A stretch of DNA of 6,022 nt, from assembly GCA_028698695.1 (NCBI GenBank), contig JAQVWB010000132.1:1-6022 (forward strand), read 5' to 3'. Made by a program: the position numbers and the translations under genes. Of the stretch, positions 1 to 4,933 are shown piece after piece. How positions within the stretch are numbered: the first letter of the stretch is position 1; each line of letters starts with the position of its first letter. The notes under the pieces were generated by a model, which was not told where the DNA came from, made no database searches, and saw nothing but the letters and a program-made list of their open reading frames with translations. The DNA is from Syntrophomonadaceae bacterium. Its GTDB lineage: Bacteria > Bacillota > Syntrophomonadia > Syntrophomonadales > Syntrophomonadaceae.

Positions 1-1
1 G

Positions 2-100
2 GTTGACCTGCAAATAGTATGGAATGTGGTAGCTCGCAATTTAGCGGAGATTAAGGAGCATTTAAGGGGATTGCTGTCTAACGAAACATTGGAATTTTGA
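2..100 (+). CDS. HepT-like (DUF86) ribonuclease toxin, C-terminal fragment
   Basis: The frame is open from the left edge to TGA at 98-100 and encodes 32 residues beginning VDLQIVWNVVARNLAEIKEH. This matches the usual end of DUF86/HepT proteins, where a 'vDleivW.iv...Lp.lk..i' helix follows the active-site region. HepT proteins are HEPN-fold RNases that normally pair with an MNT-type nucleotidyltransferase antitoxin (MntA), which modifies and silences them. The catalytic R-X4-6-H motif should lie just before this fragment and is outside the window, so activity cannot be judged. The partner antitoxin would be expected upstream; nothing like it follows downstream. The identification rests on a short tail, so it is likely but not certain. 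The cut is due to the window edge, not to a visible mutation. Confidence 0.6.
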   Translation, partial: VDLQIVWNVVARNLAEIKEHLRGLLSNETLEF

Positions 101-172
101 TTACTTACTAAGAATAACTTTCAGGAATTTGCGTAACCGCTCGTTTAAATAAAATCGGCTGTTTCAGTCCAC

Positions 173-208
173 AAATTTGACCCTCTTTTTGACCCACATT
201 TTGACCCG
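173..208. repeat. Three 12-bp tandem units with core TTTGACCC
   Basis: TTTGACCC occurs exactly at 176-183, 188-195 and 200-207, giving an exact 12-bp period. The units are aaaTTTGACCCt, cttTTTGACCCa and catTTTGACCCg, so the core is fixed and the flanks drift. Read on the minus strand, this is repeated GGGTCAAA, which resembles the multiple terminal repeats at the ends of IS21-family elements, where the transposase IstA binds. No istA or istB coding sequence is present in the window. If it is an IS end, it is a solitary relic. It could instead be an operator for a regulator binding one face of the helix at about one-turn spacing. The repeat itself is seen directly; the IS21 link is inference. 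Confidence 0.6.
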
Positions 209-240
209 CGGCAGGTTTTTTCTATAAAAATTGTTGACGT

Positions 241-582
241 TCGGAAACAAACATAAACAGAGCTGAACCGGTGCTGGTACATAAGAGTGCCCTTCCTCTA
301 CCGCTGCATCTGGGGATTTAATGCCGAATAAACGGTGAGCTGCGACAGAATTCCAACACTAAAAACATGATCTTCGATATTCCTCATATCATTAGTGACC
401 TGTCCCAAGGTATGACATTAAAGGCCGGGGATATAATCTGCACCGGCACCCCCAGCGGGGTGGGAATGGGCTTTGAACCGCCCAGGTATCTTGCCGGTGG
501 TGATGTTATGGAGTGCTATATTGAAAAGATAGGCAAGTTAACTAATCAGATTGTTTTCACGGAACTCCGGAGGGGGTCATGA
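241..582 (+). pseudogene. Fumarylacetoacetate hydrolase (FAH) family protein, 5'-truncated remnant
   Basis: The 71 codons from ATG 367 to TGA 580-582 encode the C-terminal part of an FAH-family enzyme. The typical GDIICTGTPSGVG segment is present, followed by GDVMECYIEKIGKLTNQI. The same frame continues upstream with recognisable family sequence: CRINGELRQNSNTKN just before 367, and PVLVHKSALP...LHLGI from about 268. A TAA at 319-321 splits these two blocks, and another in-frame stop lies at 235-237. Intact family members are roughly 220-300 residues and carry their metal-binding acidic residues in the missing upstream portion, so no working hydrolase/isomerase is expected. No good SD precedes ATG 367, which also argues against a real short gene. 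Homology is clear from about 322 to 582, probable for 268-318, and doubtful for 241-267. The triple TTTGACCC repeat begins about 65 bp upstream and may mark the disruption point. Confidence 0.8.
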
Positions 583-697
583 GAGAGGACGCGAATTGGG
601 GCTTTTGAGCCCTGAAGCCACCGGAATTCAAAACAGGGTCTGTAACAATGAGGCGCCCGCTTTACGGTTTTAATATAGAGAGACCCAGGCAGAAAAA

Positions 698-1588
698 TCA
701 ATTGATTTCCCCAAAGCACAGCACGTTGTTGTTTTTATCCTGGAGGCGGTATCCTTTGTCATTGAAGTATAGGTAAACGGTGCTCCTTATATAGACAGGA
801 CGGGCGAAGGTTATAGTAAAATGCTGCAGGTGGATGCCGGCCATGCATAGTCTGCTTATTATTAGGTTGGCGGTGCACAGACCCTGGATAAAGGGACGGG
901 CAAAGCCAAATAGTGTTGCCATATAGGGAGTGGTGTGCACACTGACCAGATCCCCTGAAGTGTATCCATAGCGTATGGCCAGATGTGACGGTATAAAAAG
1001 TTCTATTATTCTGCTATTTTCCAGCAGTTCTGCCGGTACCCGGCTAATCCCCTTAAACTCATTGCTGGTATCTTCTTGCAGATAAAGAGAGTCCCTTTTA
1101 GGTAATTTCTTGATAACAAAGTGATCCCGTGTTTTTACATGGAGTTCTCCATCGCGATTAATTGCGGTATAGCCAATCATGGCAGCCTTGTCAGGCCTGA
1201 TTTTCAATACATCTTCAAATGCATAATCGATTACATACACATCTTTGGGAACCAGGTCCTTAAAAAACCACATTTCACTTTTGAGGTGCAGTAAATGTTT
1301 AAAGTTAACGCCCAGTTCGTCAATTACTTTCATAAATCCAACTGCTCTGGCGAAATCAGAATAGGTAAAGGGGACATATAGGTTTTCTGGTACTTCAAAG
1401 AGTGAGTACCAGCGTTTTTGCCAATGAGGGTAAAGGACAAAGTGCTCGTCCCGGCCGATCCGGCGCCGTTTGAATTTTACGCGGTGTTTTCTTAAAACTC
1501 CTTTAAAAGCATTTTTGTAAAAAAATCTTTTGTAGGCTATGGTACCGGGGTATTTGTGATTAGAAATATATTCGATTTCGGGTTTCAT
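698..1588 (-). CDS. MaoC-like double-hotdog protein (enoyl-CoA hydratase/dehydratase-related)
   Basis: The protein has 296 residues from the ATG at 1588-1586. The C-terminal half carries a hydratase-2-like signature: Y207, SGD at 211-213, H218, then GF at 228-229 and FIQGLCTA at 233-240. In active (R)-specific enoyl-CoA hydratases the pattern is SGDxNPxH...GFxxxIxHGL. Here the Asp and His are kept, but the N-P between them is V-S and the later H is Q. Residues about 71-165 look like a first, non-catalytic hotdog domain, so length and layout fit a MaoC double-hotdog protein acting on acyl thioesters. The substrate is unknown. A GTG three codons earlier (1597) is also in frame, but the SD (GGAG, 1602-1599) would touch it, whereas it sits about 10 nt from the ATG. 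The gene stands alone, with no acyl-CoA or fatty-acid gene beside it. The substitutions make the reaction uncertain. Confidence 0.72.
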   Translation of the reverse strand: MKPEIEYISNHKYPGTIAYKRFFYKNAFKGVLRKHRVKFKRRRIGRDEHFVLYPHWQKRWYSLFEVPENLYVPFTYSDFARAVGFMKVIDELGVNFKHLLHLKSEMWFFKDLVPKDVYVIDYAFEDVLKIRPDKAAMIGYTAINRDGELHVKTRDHFVIKKLPKRDSLYLQEDTSNEFKGISRVPAELLENSRIIELFIPSHLAIRYGYTSGDLVSVHTTPYMATLFGFARPFIQGLCTANLIISRLCMAGIHLQHFTITFARPVYIRSTVYLYFNDKGYRLQDKNNNVLCFGEIN

Positions 1589-1615
1589 CAGGGTCACTCT
1601 CCGTAAGTTTCATAA

Positions 1616-1633
1616 TCCGGATATTTCTCCGGA
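1616..1633. repeat. Paired TCCGGA palindromes upstream of the MaoC-like gene
   Basis: TCCGGA occurs at 1616-1621 and 1628-1633. Each copy is self-palindromic and the two are 12 bp apart, so they can also pair with each other across a 6-nt loop. The pair lies about 28 nt upstream of the ATG of the minus-strand MaoC-like gene, between its candidate promoter and its SD. It could be an operator or a leader hairpin; nothing decides between these. Confidence 0.35.
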
Positions 1634-1659
1634 AAAAATTCAGCGTTTATTTAGCATTA

Positions 1660-1688
1660 GTTTAATCCCAATCAGGTTAAATTATCAA
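1660..1688 (-). promoter_or_regulatory. Candidate promoter of the MaoC-like gene
   Basis: On the minus strand, TTGATA (1688-1683) and TTAAAC (1665-1660) are separated by 17 bp and lie about 70 bp upstream of the gene start. The -35 is good (5 of 6) but the -10 is weak. A TGCTAAATA extended -10-like word slightly downstream is an alternative. Confidence 0.3.
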
Positions 1689-1760
1689 GGTATTAATATG
1701 TAGAATAATGTAGCCTGACCGGGGAATTCGATTTAAATGCAGCGTATATCGAACATAAAT

Positions 1761-1785
1761 AAAAAAACCGGCTGCAAAGCCGGCT
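1761..1785 (-). terminator. Intrinsic terminator of the DUF5652 gene
   Basis: On the minus strand AGCCGGCT (1785-1778), loop TTGC, then AGCCGGTT (1773-1766) form an 8-bp GC-rich stem with one G-U pair. It is followed directly by a run of T (1767-1761). It lies 10 bp after the stop codon of the minus-strand DUF5652 gene. Confidence 0.85.
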
Positions 1786-1795
1786 TATGGTTCGA

Positions 1796-2017
1796 TTATC
1801 TCATAAAACTCTCTATAAAGCGGTAGCGTTTCCTGGTGGTAATTATATAAATTATTTCAAATATACCCAAAGTATTAATTATCAAGAGTGCGATAAACCA
1901 GCCTGTATGGTTCATGCGGGCCGATCTCCACAGGGCCAGACCTTTCCAAAAGAACAGCCAGACCAGCAGCGGATACATAATCCATGGATTACTTAAAGCC
2001 TGTTGAATAAATTCCAC
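1796..2017 (-). CDS. DUF5652 family small membrane protein
   Basis: The protein has 73 residues from GTG 2017-2015. Two hydrophobic helices are visible: the first runs through WIMYPLLVWLFFWKGLALW, the second through GWFIALLIINTLGIFEIIYII. The WKG-ALW-A...N..GWF-ALLIINTLGI-EI-YI pattern is that of the DUF5652 family, found in bacteria and archaea and of unknown function. A basic tail (TRKRYRF) follows, likely cytoplasmic. In-frame TTG codons at 2026 and 2023 sit 0 and 3 nt from the AGGAG SD (2031-2027), too close. GTG 2017 is 9 nt away and is preferred. The gene is a single transcription unit with its own promoter and terminator. The hydrophobic frame, SD and terminator together make it a confident real gene, though its role is unknown. 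Confidence 0.85.
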   Translation of the reverse strand: MEFIQQALSNPWIMYPLLVWLFFWKGLALWRSARMNHTGWFIALLIINTLGIFEIIYIITTRKRYRFIESFMR

Positions 2018-2048
2018 TACCAACAACTCCTTTTAGCCTCATATAAGC

Positions 2049-2057
2049 ATTATAGCA
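2049..2057 (-). promoter_or_regulatory. Extended -10 promoter of the DUF5652 gene
   Basis: The minus strand reads TGCTATAAT (2057-2049), a perfect TATAAT with the TG of an extended -10. No good -35 is seen at 16-18 bp, which is usual for this class. Transcription should begin near 2042, about 10 nt ahead of the AAAAGGAG SD, giving a short leader. Confidence 0.65.
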
Positions 2058-2152
2058 GTTTTTATTTTTAAGGTGATAACTAAAGTTTAAATTATTTGCA
2101 GACATATAATAAAAGCATTGGTTGTTGGCAGATGGTGATGTTTGGTGGTGTG

Positions 2153-2161
2153 TGCTAATAT
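2153..2161 (+). promoter_or_regulatory. Candidate extended -10 promoter of the 2184 gene
   Basis: TGCTAATAT (2153-2161) is an extended -10-like word, with the -35 position (about 2133) poorly matched. It would start transcription near 2168, just ahead of the purine-rich SD region at 2173-2187. Confidence 0.3.
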
Positions 2162-2183
2162 GTAATTAAATTGGAAAGACGGG

Positions 2184-2486
2184 GTGAGTGATAAAGTTAT
2201 GGAAATGATAAGGATTGATAATTTTCGTTTAACTGATCGTAATAAAGCCAATGGCAATGTTATTTTTAATTATGAGGGTGATGAAGCCTGGGCGGATTTT
2301 AATTTTTATCTGCAGTCCACTTACTGTGTGAGTATTCGACTGGGCAGACATGATACTCGTCTGGAAACCAGGGATATTGAGGAATTCATTCGCCAGAATT
2401 CACAGGCGTTAAAGCAGCAGGTACAACCGGATGTGGAACGCCTGCGCCGGGAGCGGCGTGAAGGGATTATGGCCCAGCAGGATTAG
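2184..2486 (+). CDS. Hypothetical protein, 100 residues
   Basis: I do not recognise the family. The first two thirds (about 10-62) look like beta-strand-rich sequence with aromatic residues (FRL, VIFNYEGDEAWADFNFYL, YCVSIRLG). The last third (about 63-100) is charged and helical (DIEEFIRQNSQALKQQV, then RLRRERREGI). There is no signal peptide, membrane segment or known motif, so a small soluble cytoplasmic protein is likely. The GTG start at 2184 has GGAAAG at 2173-2178 with 5 nt spacing. An in-frame ATG at 2199 preceded by GGGGTGA (2181-2187) is a reasonable alternative that would drop five residues. Codon use is like the neighbours. It appears to be a single-gene unit with no clear terminator, and the repeat element begins about 100 bp downstream. 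Confidence 0.6.
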   Translation: MSDKVMEMIRIDNFRLTDRNKANGNVIFNYEGDEAWADFNFYLQSTYCVSIRLGRHDTRLETRDIEEFIRQNSQALKQQVQPDVERLRRERREGIMAQQD

Positions 2487-2582
2487 TGCTTTGTCGGAAT
2501 TATAACGGGAATAGTAGCAACCAGTTAATTATGAGGGTTTTGCATAATAAAATTTTCTTTTATTCTTCATGTAACTTCAAAA

Positions 2583-2779
2583 TGTCATCCTGAGCGTTGC
2601 GAAGCATCATCAATAGTGAACGCAGAGAGCATTGTAGTCCCCGGAGGGGGGAACAACGGCACTTACGAGACTCCCCTTAAGGGACTACACCCTAACGGGT
2701 ACCACTAATATACCCTATCGGGTGTAATTAATGTTGCTGATACCCCTTTTCGGGCGTGATTAAGGTTCTCAGAGTGACA
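2583..2779. mobile_element. MITE/REP-like element with TGTCAYYCTGAG inverted termini
   Basis: The left end TGTCATCCTGAG (2583-2594) and the right end CTCAGAGTGACA (2768-2779) are inverted copies matching at 10 of 12 bases. The left end continues as CGTTGCGAAGCATCATC, close to the widespread bacterial repeat beginning TGTCATTCTGAGCG-AGCGAAG. The 197-bp interior has no credible gene. It is full of short CCC/GGG stems plus a longer pair, GTAGTCCC (2634-2641) with GGGACTAC (2681-2688). This size, inverted ends and lack of coding capacity fit a non-autonomous element or REP-like repeat moved by enzymes encoded elsewhere. I see no target-site duplication. It lies between the convergent 2184 gene and the 54-codon minus-strand gene, where it would do little harm and could help end transcription. 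Confidence 0.75.
2639..2754. repeat. Series of five CCC...GGG mini-hairpins inside the element
   Basis: Five short stems occur in a row: CCCC-gga-GGGG (2639-2649), the perfect palindrome CCCTTAAGGG (2674-2683), ACCC-taac-GGGT (2689-2700), ACCC-tatc-GGGT (2712-2723) and CCC-ttttc-GGG (2744-2754). TACACCC (2686-2692) can also pair with GGGTGTA (2720-2726), so alternative folds exist. The arrangement is seen directly; any RNA role is inference. Confidence 0.65.
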
Positions 2780-2786
2780 GTATTGC

Positions 2787-2812
2787 AAGATTTTTGAATT
2801 ATGAAAAATCTT
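2787..2812. repeat. 9-bp AT-rich inverted repeat
   Basis: AAGATTTTT (2787-2795) and AAAAATCTT (2804-2812) form a perfect 9-bp stem with an 8-nt loop. It lies between the repeat element and the stop codon of the minus-strand 54-codon gene. It may act as a weak terminator there, but no T-run follows on the minus strand. Confidence 0.3.
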
Positions 2813-2833
2813 CAATTTGCTCTTCCTGGTAAG

Positions 2834-2998
2834 TTATTTCTTTAAATATCGTATACACAATAGGTCTGCAATAATCAAAGCGAGGTATATTGCCCAAAAT
2901 GATGGCTGGAAAAATGCTCCCGACAGGGCAGCATAGAAAGAGACAGCAATTAAGCCAATGGTTAAAGCAATAGCCAAAAAGCCTATATAAGTTTTCAT
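2834..2998 (-). CDS. Small membrane protein, 54 residues
   Basis: ATG at 2998-2996 is preceded on the minus strand by AAAGGAG with 5-nt spacing, a strong and well-placed SD. The 54-codon frame ends at TAA 2836-2834. The product is very hydrophobic, with two likely membrane helices: GFLAIALTIGLIAVSFYAAL (about 6-25) and, after a short loop with Q31-P32, FWAIYLALIIADLLCI (about 34-49). It ends in a basic tail, RYLKK, which suggests a cytoplasmic C-terminus. I do not recognise a family. In size and layout it resembles the DUF5652 protein encoded nearby on the same strand, but I see no sequence similarity. The SD, a clean hydrophobic pattern and an upstream TATAAT support a real gene despite its length. 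Confidence 0.7.
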   Translation of the reverse strand: MKTYIGFLAIALTIGLIAVSFYAALSGAFFQPSFWAIYLALIIADLLCIRYLKK

Positions 2999-3023
2999 AT
3001 AATCTCCTTTGGTTTGTTTTATT

Positions 3024-3038
3024 TATTATAGTATAATA
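3024..3038. promoter_or_regulatory. Palindromic double -10 (TATTATA-G-TATAATA), possible divergent promoter
   Basis: TATTATA and TATAATA flank one central base, giving a TATAAT on the minus strand (3030-3025) and one on the plus strand (3032-3037). The minus copy is 27-32 bp upstream of the small membrane protein gene and well placed to drive it. The plus copy has only a weak -35 (TTTGGT, 3008-3013, 18 bp away), and no clear gene starts directly after it. Confidence 0.45.
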
Positions 3039-3228
3039 CCGTTGGGTTACGGGGGAGATTAGACTAGATTATTCGCATATTGTTCTATAAGGATGGCAAG
3101 CGGGCCGAAGTTGCATACTGGGGATATCCGTGATATAATTTCTTTCCATATAGATAATGTTATGCTTTATTCCCCATTTGGGGAGAGATTTCTCAGTTAA
3201 GGAAGCTTTTACACAGGTAGTAATTTCA
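3039..3228. other. Gene-free spacer
   Basis: No convincing gene is seen here. It holds a short hairpin TCCCC-attt-GGGGA (3171-3184), followed by a second small palindrome GAGATTTCTC (3185-3194), neither followed by a T-run. A 17-residue open stretch at about 3079-3132, ending in GYP, lacks a usable start. The region otherwise looks like ordinary AT-rich spacer. Confidence 0.4.
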
Positions 3229-3258
3229 TTGTTTTTTCAAGTGTTCTTCTCATATAAT
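3229..3258 (+). promoter_or_regulatory. Candidate sigma-A type promoter of the acidic-protein gene
   Basis: TTGTTT (3229-3234) and a perfect TATAAT (3253-3258) are 18 bp apart. Transcription from about 3265 would give a leader of roughly 105 nt before ATG 3371. No competing promoter of this quality is seen nearer the gene. Confidence 0.5.
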
Positions 3259-3370
3259 CAGAGTAAGTATAGTACAATGAAACTGGATAAAGACAAAAGC
3301 TAATATTTGTATTGAAACATTTTCATTATGTTTAAACCATGCTGTATGCTTAGAGAGGCGAGGTGATACC

Positions 3371-3781
3371 ATGAAGAAAAGATGGGGAAAAGGTGACCCG
3401 GTTAGTTTATCTGATTTATTGAAGATTACCCCGGTAGCTAATGAAATAATGCAGCTCAGTGAGGAACTTGAAATCAGTCCTATGGATGTTTTGTGGATTG
3501 TAAATCAAATTATATATAATCATGATAGTCATTTACCGGAGGAGGCTCTTGAGTTTGTAAACAATCTCCAGGCTGAAGATGTGTCTCTTGAGGATGATTG
3601 GGATGAATTTGATATAGAACAGCTCGAAGATGAGTTGGACAGAGCTCTATATACGGTAAGTGTAAAGATTAATACATCGGGTCGTTTTCCGGAAATTGGC
3701 TTCAAAGCTGGTATCAGTGACAAAGAAGATATAAATTACTTTTTTGATATGGTATTAGATATGCTGGATAAGCTGGATTAG
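3371..3781 (+). CDS. Hypothetical acidic protein, 136 residues
   Basis: The family is not recognised. The start is firm: AGGTGAT (3361-3367) lies just upstream of ATG. The N-terminus is basic (MKKRWGKGDP), followed by helical sequence (about 12-65, including SPMDVLWIVNQIIYN). A very acidic stretch follows at about 69-90 (AEDVSLEDDWDEFDIEQLED). The last third looks like beta strand then helix (YTVSVKI...FPEIGFKAGIS, then DINYFFDMVLDMLDKLD). No signal peptide, membrane segment or catalytic motif is visible, so the protein should be cytoplasmic and strongly acidic overall. A partner-binding role or a small regulatory protein is possible but cannot be shown. The gene is monocistronic, with its own promoter candidate and a strong terminator 20 bp after its stop, and is separate from the cluster beginning at 3995. 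Confidence 0.8.
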   Translation: MKKRWGKGDPVSLSDLLKITPVANEIMQLSEELEISPMDVLWIVNQIIYNHDSHLPEEALEFVNNLQAEDVSLEDDWDEFDIEQLEDELDRALYTVSVKINTSGRFPEIGFKAGISDKEDINYFFDMVLDMLDKLD

Positions 3782-3800
3782 CTAAAATATGTTTACGGAT

Positions 3801-3826
3801 AAGCCCGGGGGTGCCCGGGCTTTTTT
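3801..3826 (+). terminator. Intrinsic terminator of the acidic-protein gene
   Basis: AAGCCCGGG (3801-3809), loop GGTG, then CCCGGGCTT (3814-3822) form a perfect 9-bp stem running into TTTTTT (3821-3826). It insulates the downstream MBL-rmuC cluster from read-through. Confidence 0.93.
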
Positions 3827-3994
3827 GTTTGGACAGAAGGATTTCCCATAATTCTGCCGCGCTAAACATGCGTCGGACAGCAGGATATATTATGAGTGCA
3901 AAGAGAAGGTTAATTTATTGCCAAAAGAGAAGTTTTATAAGTTAAGCCGGCAAACAGACTGTTGAGGCTTATAGATATTAATAAGGGGAATGTC

Positions 3995-4918
3995 ATGATA
4001 GTAGATTTAGAATCGGGAATGAAAGTAGTGCGTCCACAGGGGAAGGCTATGTTTCCATATAGCAATTCACTGTATATAGATGATGATATTGCTGTAATGA
4101 TTGATGCCGGAGCAGGAGGCAGGGCGTATCAGGATATACAGTCGGAAAAGGTGGACTTATTGCTTTTAACGCATAACCACTTTGATCATGTAAATGGAGT
4201 TTCTTTTTTTAAAAATGCCCGGCTACTGGCTTCGGAAAAGGAGGCCCCGGGTTATACTGATTCGGAAATATATGCTTCTTATGCGGGTTATGAGTTGTGG
4301 GAAGAGTTAATGGACAGCCCCCGACAAATTAAATTTGGCAGTTTATCTGCTATGCCGGAAGATATACCGGTGAATCCCGGATTTCATCATATAGCATTAA
4401 ACGGATATTTGCAGGATGGTGATATTTTTGATTTGGGGAAAAATAAATTGCAGGCAGTTTATTTGCCGGGGCATTCCCATGGTCATTTTGGTTTTATTAT
4501 TGAACAAAGCGGAATTATGTTTTCATCAGATATTGATTTGTCGCCCTTTGGCCCCTGGTATGGCGGGTTGTTTTCCGATGTTGATCAATTAGTTGACTCA
4601 GTTAATCGAATTATAGAGCTTGATCCAGACATATTGGTTACTTCTCACCGCCGGGTGTTTTATAAAGGTCAGGATGATATTATTGGCAGTTTAAAAGCAT
4701 ATCTGGCTATTGCTATGGAGCGGGAGCAGCTAATATGGGAAGTCCTGCAGACACCGCAGACCAGGTCGGATCTCTTAAAACGGGACTATATTTCTCATTA
4801 TCGTCACCAGAATGAGTATACTTTGTTTTGGACCAGAATGATGATATTAAAACATATTGAAAGTATGAACAAAAGAAATATTATTACCTGTGAAGATGGC
4901 CTTTACAGGCGCGCATAA
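3995..4918 (+). CDS. MBL-fold metallo-hydrolase
   Basis: The protein has 307 residues from ATG 3995, chosen because AAGGGG (3983-3988) precedes it by 6 nt. An in-frame TTG at 3962 lacks a comparable SD. The metallo-beta-lactamase fold is clear: a strand region ending in MIDAGAG (35-41), the THNHFDH motif with H60, H62, D64 and H65, a further ligand H160 in PGHSHGH, the bridging Asp in FSSDID (D179 or D181), and a last His, H218, in VTSHRR. These are the ligands of a two-metal site that hydrolyses ester, thioester or phosphodiester bonds. Residues about 235-300 form a helical C-terminal extension, common in MBL hydrolases with a winged-helix-like tail. There is no signal peptide, so it is cytoplasmic. 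The substrate is not evident. It is first in a likely operon with an anchored protein and rmuC. Confidence 0.9.
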   Translation: MIVDLESGMKVVRPQGKAMFPYSNSLYIDDDIAVMIDAGAGGRAYQDIQSEKVDLLLLTHNHFDHVNGVSFFKNARLLASEKEAPGYTDSEIYASYAGYELWEELMDSPRQIKFGSLSAMPEDIPVNPGFHHIALNGYLQDGDIFDLGKNKLQAVYLPGHSHGHFGFIIEQSGIMFSSDIDLSPFGPWYGGLFSDVDQLVDSVNRIIELDPDILVTSHRRVFYKGQDDIIGSLKAYLAIAMEREQLIWEVLQTPQTRSDLLKRDYISHYRHQNEYTLFWTRMMILKHIESMNKRNIITCEDGLYRRA

Positions 4919-4933
4919 TCAGGAGGGTATAAT

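Noticed and set aside
367..582. A complete short FAH-domain gene starting at ATG 367
   Set aside because: No SD precedes it, family sequence continues upstream in the same frame across a stop codon, and the metal-binding half of the fold is missing.
1589..1597. GTG 1597 as the start of the MaoC-like gene
   Set aside because: The GGAG SD would abut the codon; ATG 1588 has workable spacing from the same SD.
1787..1996. Plus-strand open frame opposite the DUF5652 gene
   Set aside because: It lies antisense to a recognised membrane protein gene with promoter, SD and terminator; its own translation shows no domain.
2082..2110. TATAAT at 2105-2110 as a plus-strand promoter
   Set aside because: The -35 position reads AAAGTT and the nearest gene start is about 75 bp away; the extended -10 at 2153 fits better.
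2546..2564. AATAAAA/TTTTATT stem as a terminator of the 2184 gene
   Set aside because: The stem is purely A/T and not followed by a T-run, so it would be too weak.
2639..2754. CRISPR-like array
   Set aside because: The repeated units are short hairpin cores of uneven spacing (16-35 bp) with no constant direct repeat of 23 bp or more.
3529..3723. Minus-strand open frame inside the acidic-protein gene
   Set aside because: Its serine-rich translation is the mirror of acidic GAA/GAT codons on the other strand, with no SD.
3874..3945. 17-codon frame MSAKRRL... upstream of the MBL gene
   Set aside because: Very short and basic, with no conserved features and only a poor SD; not separable from chance.
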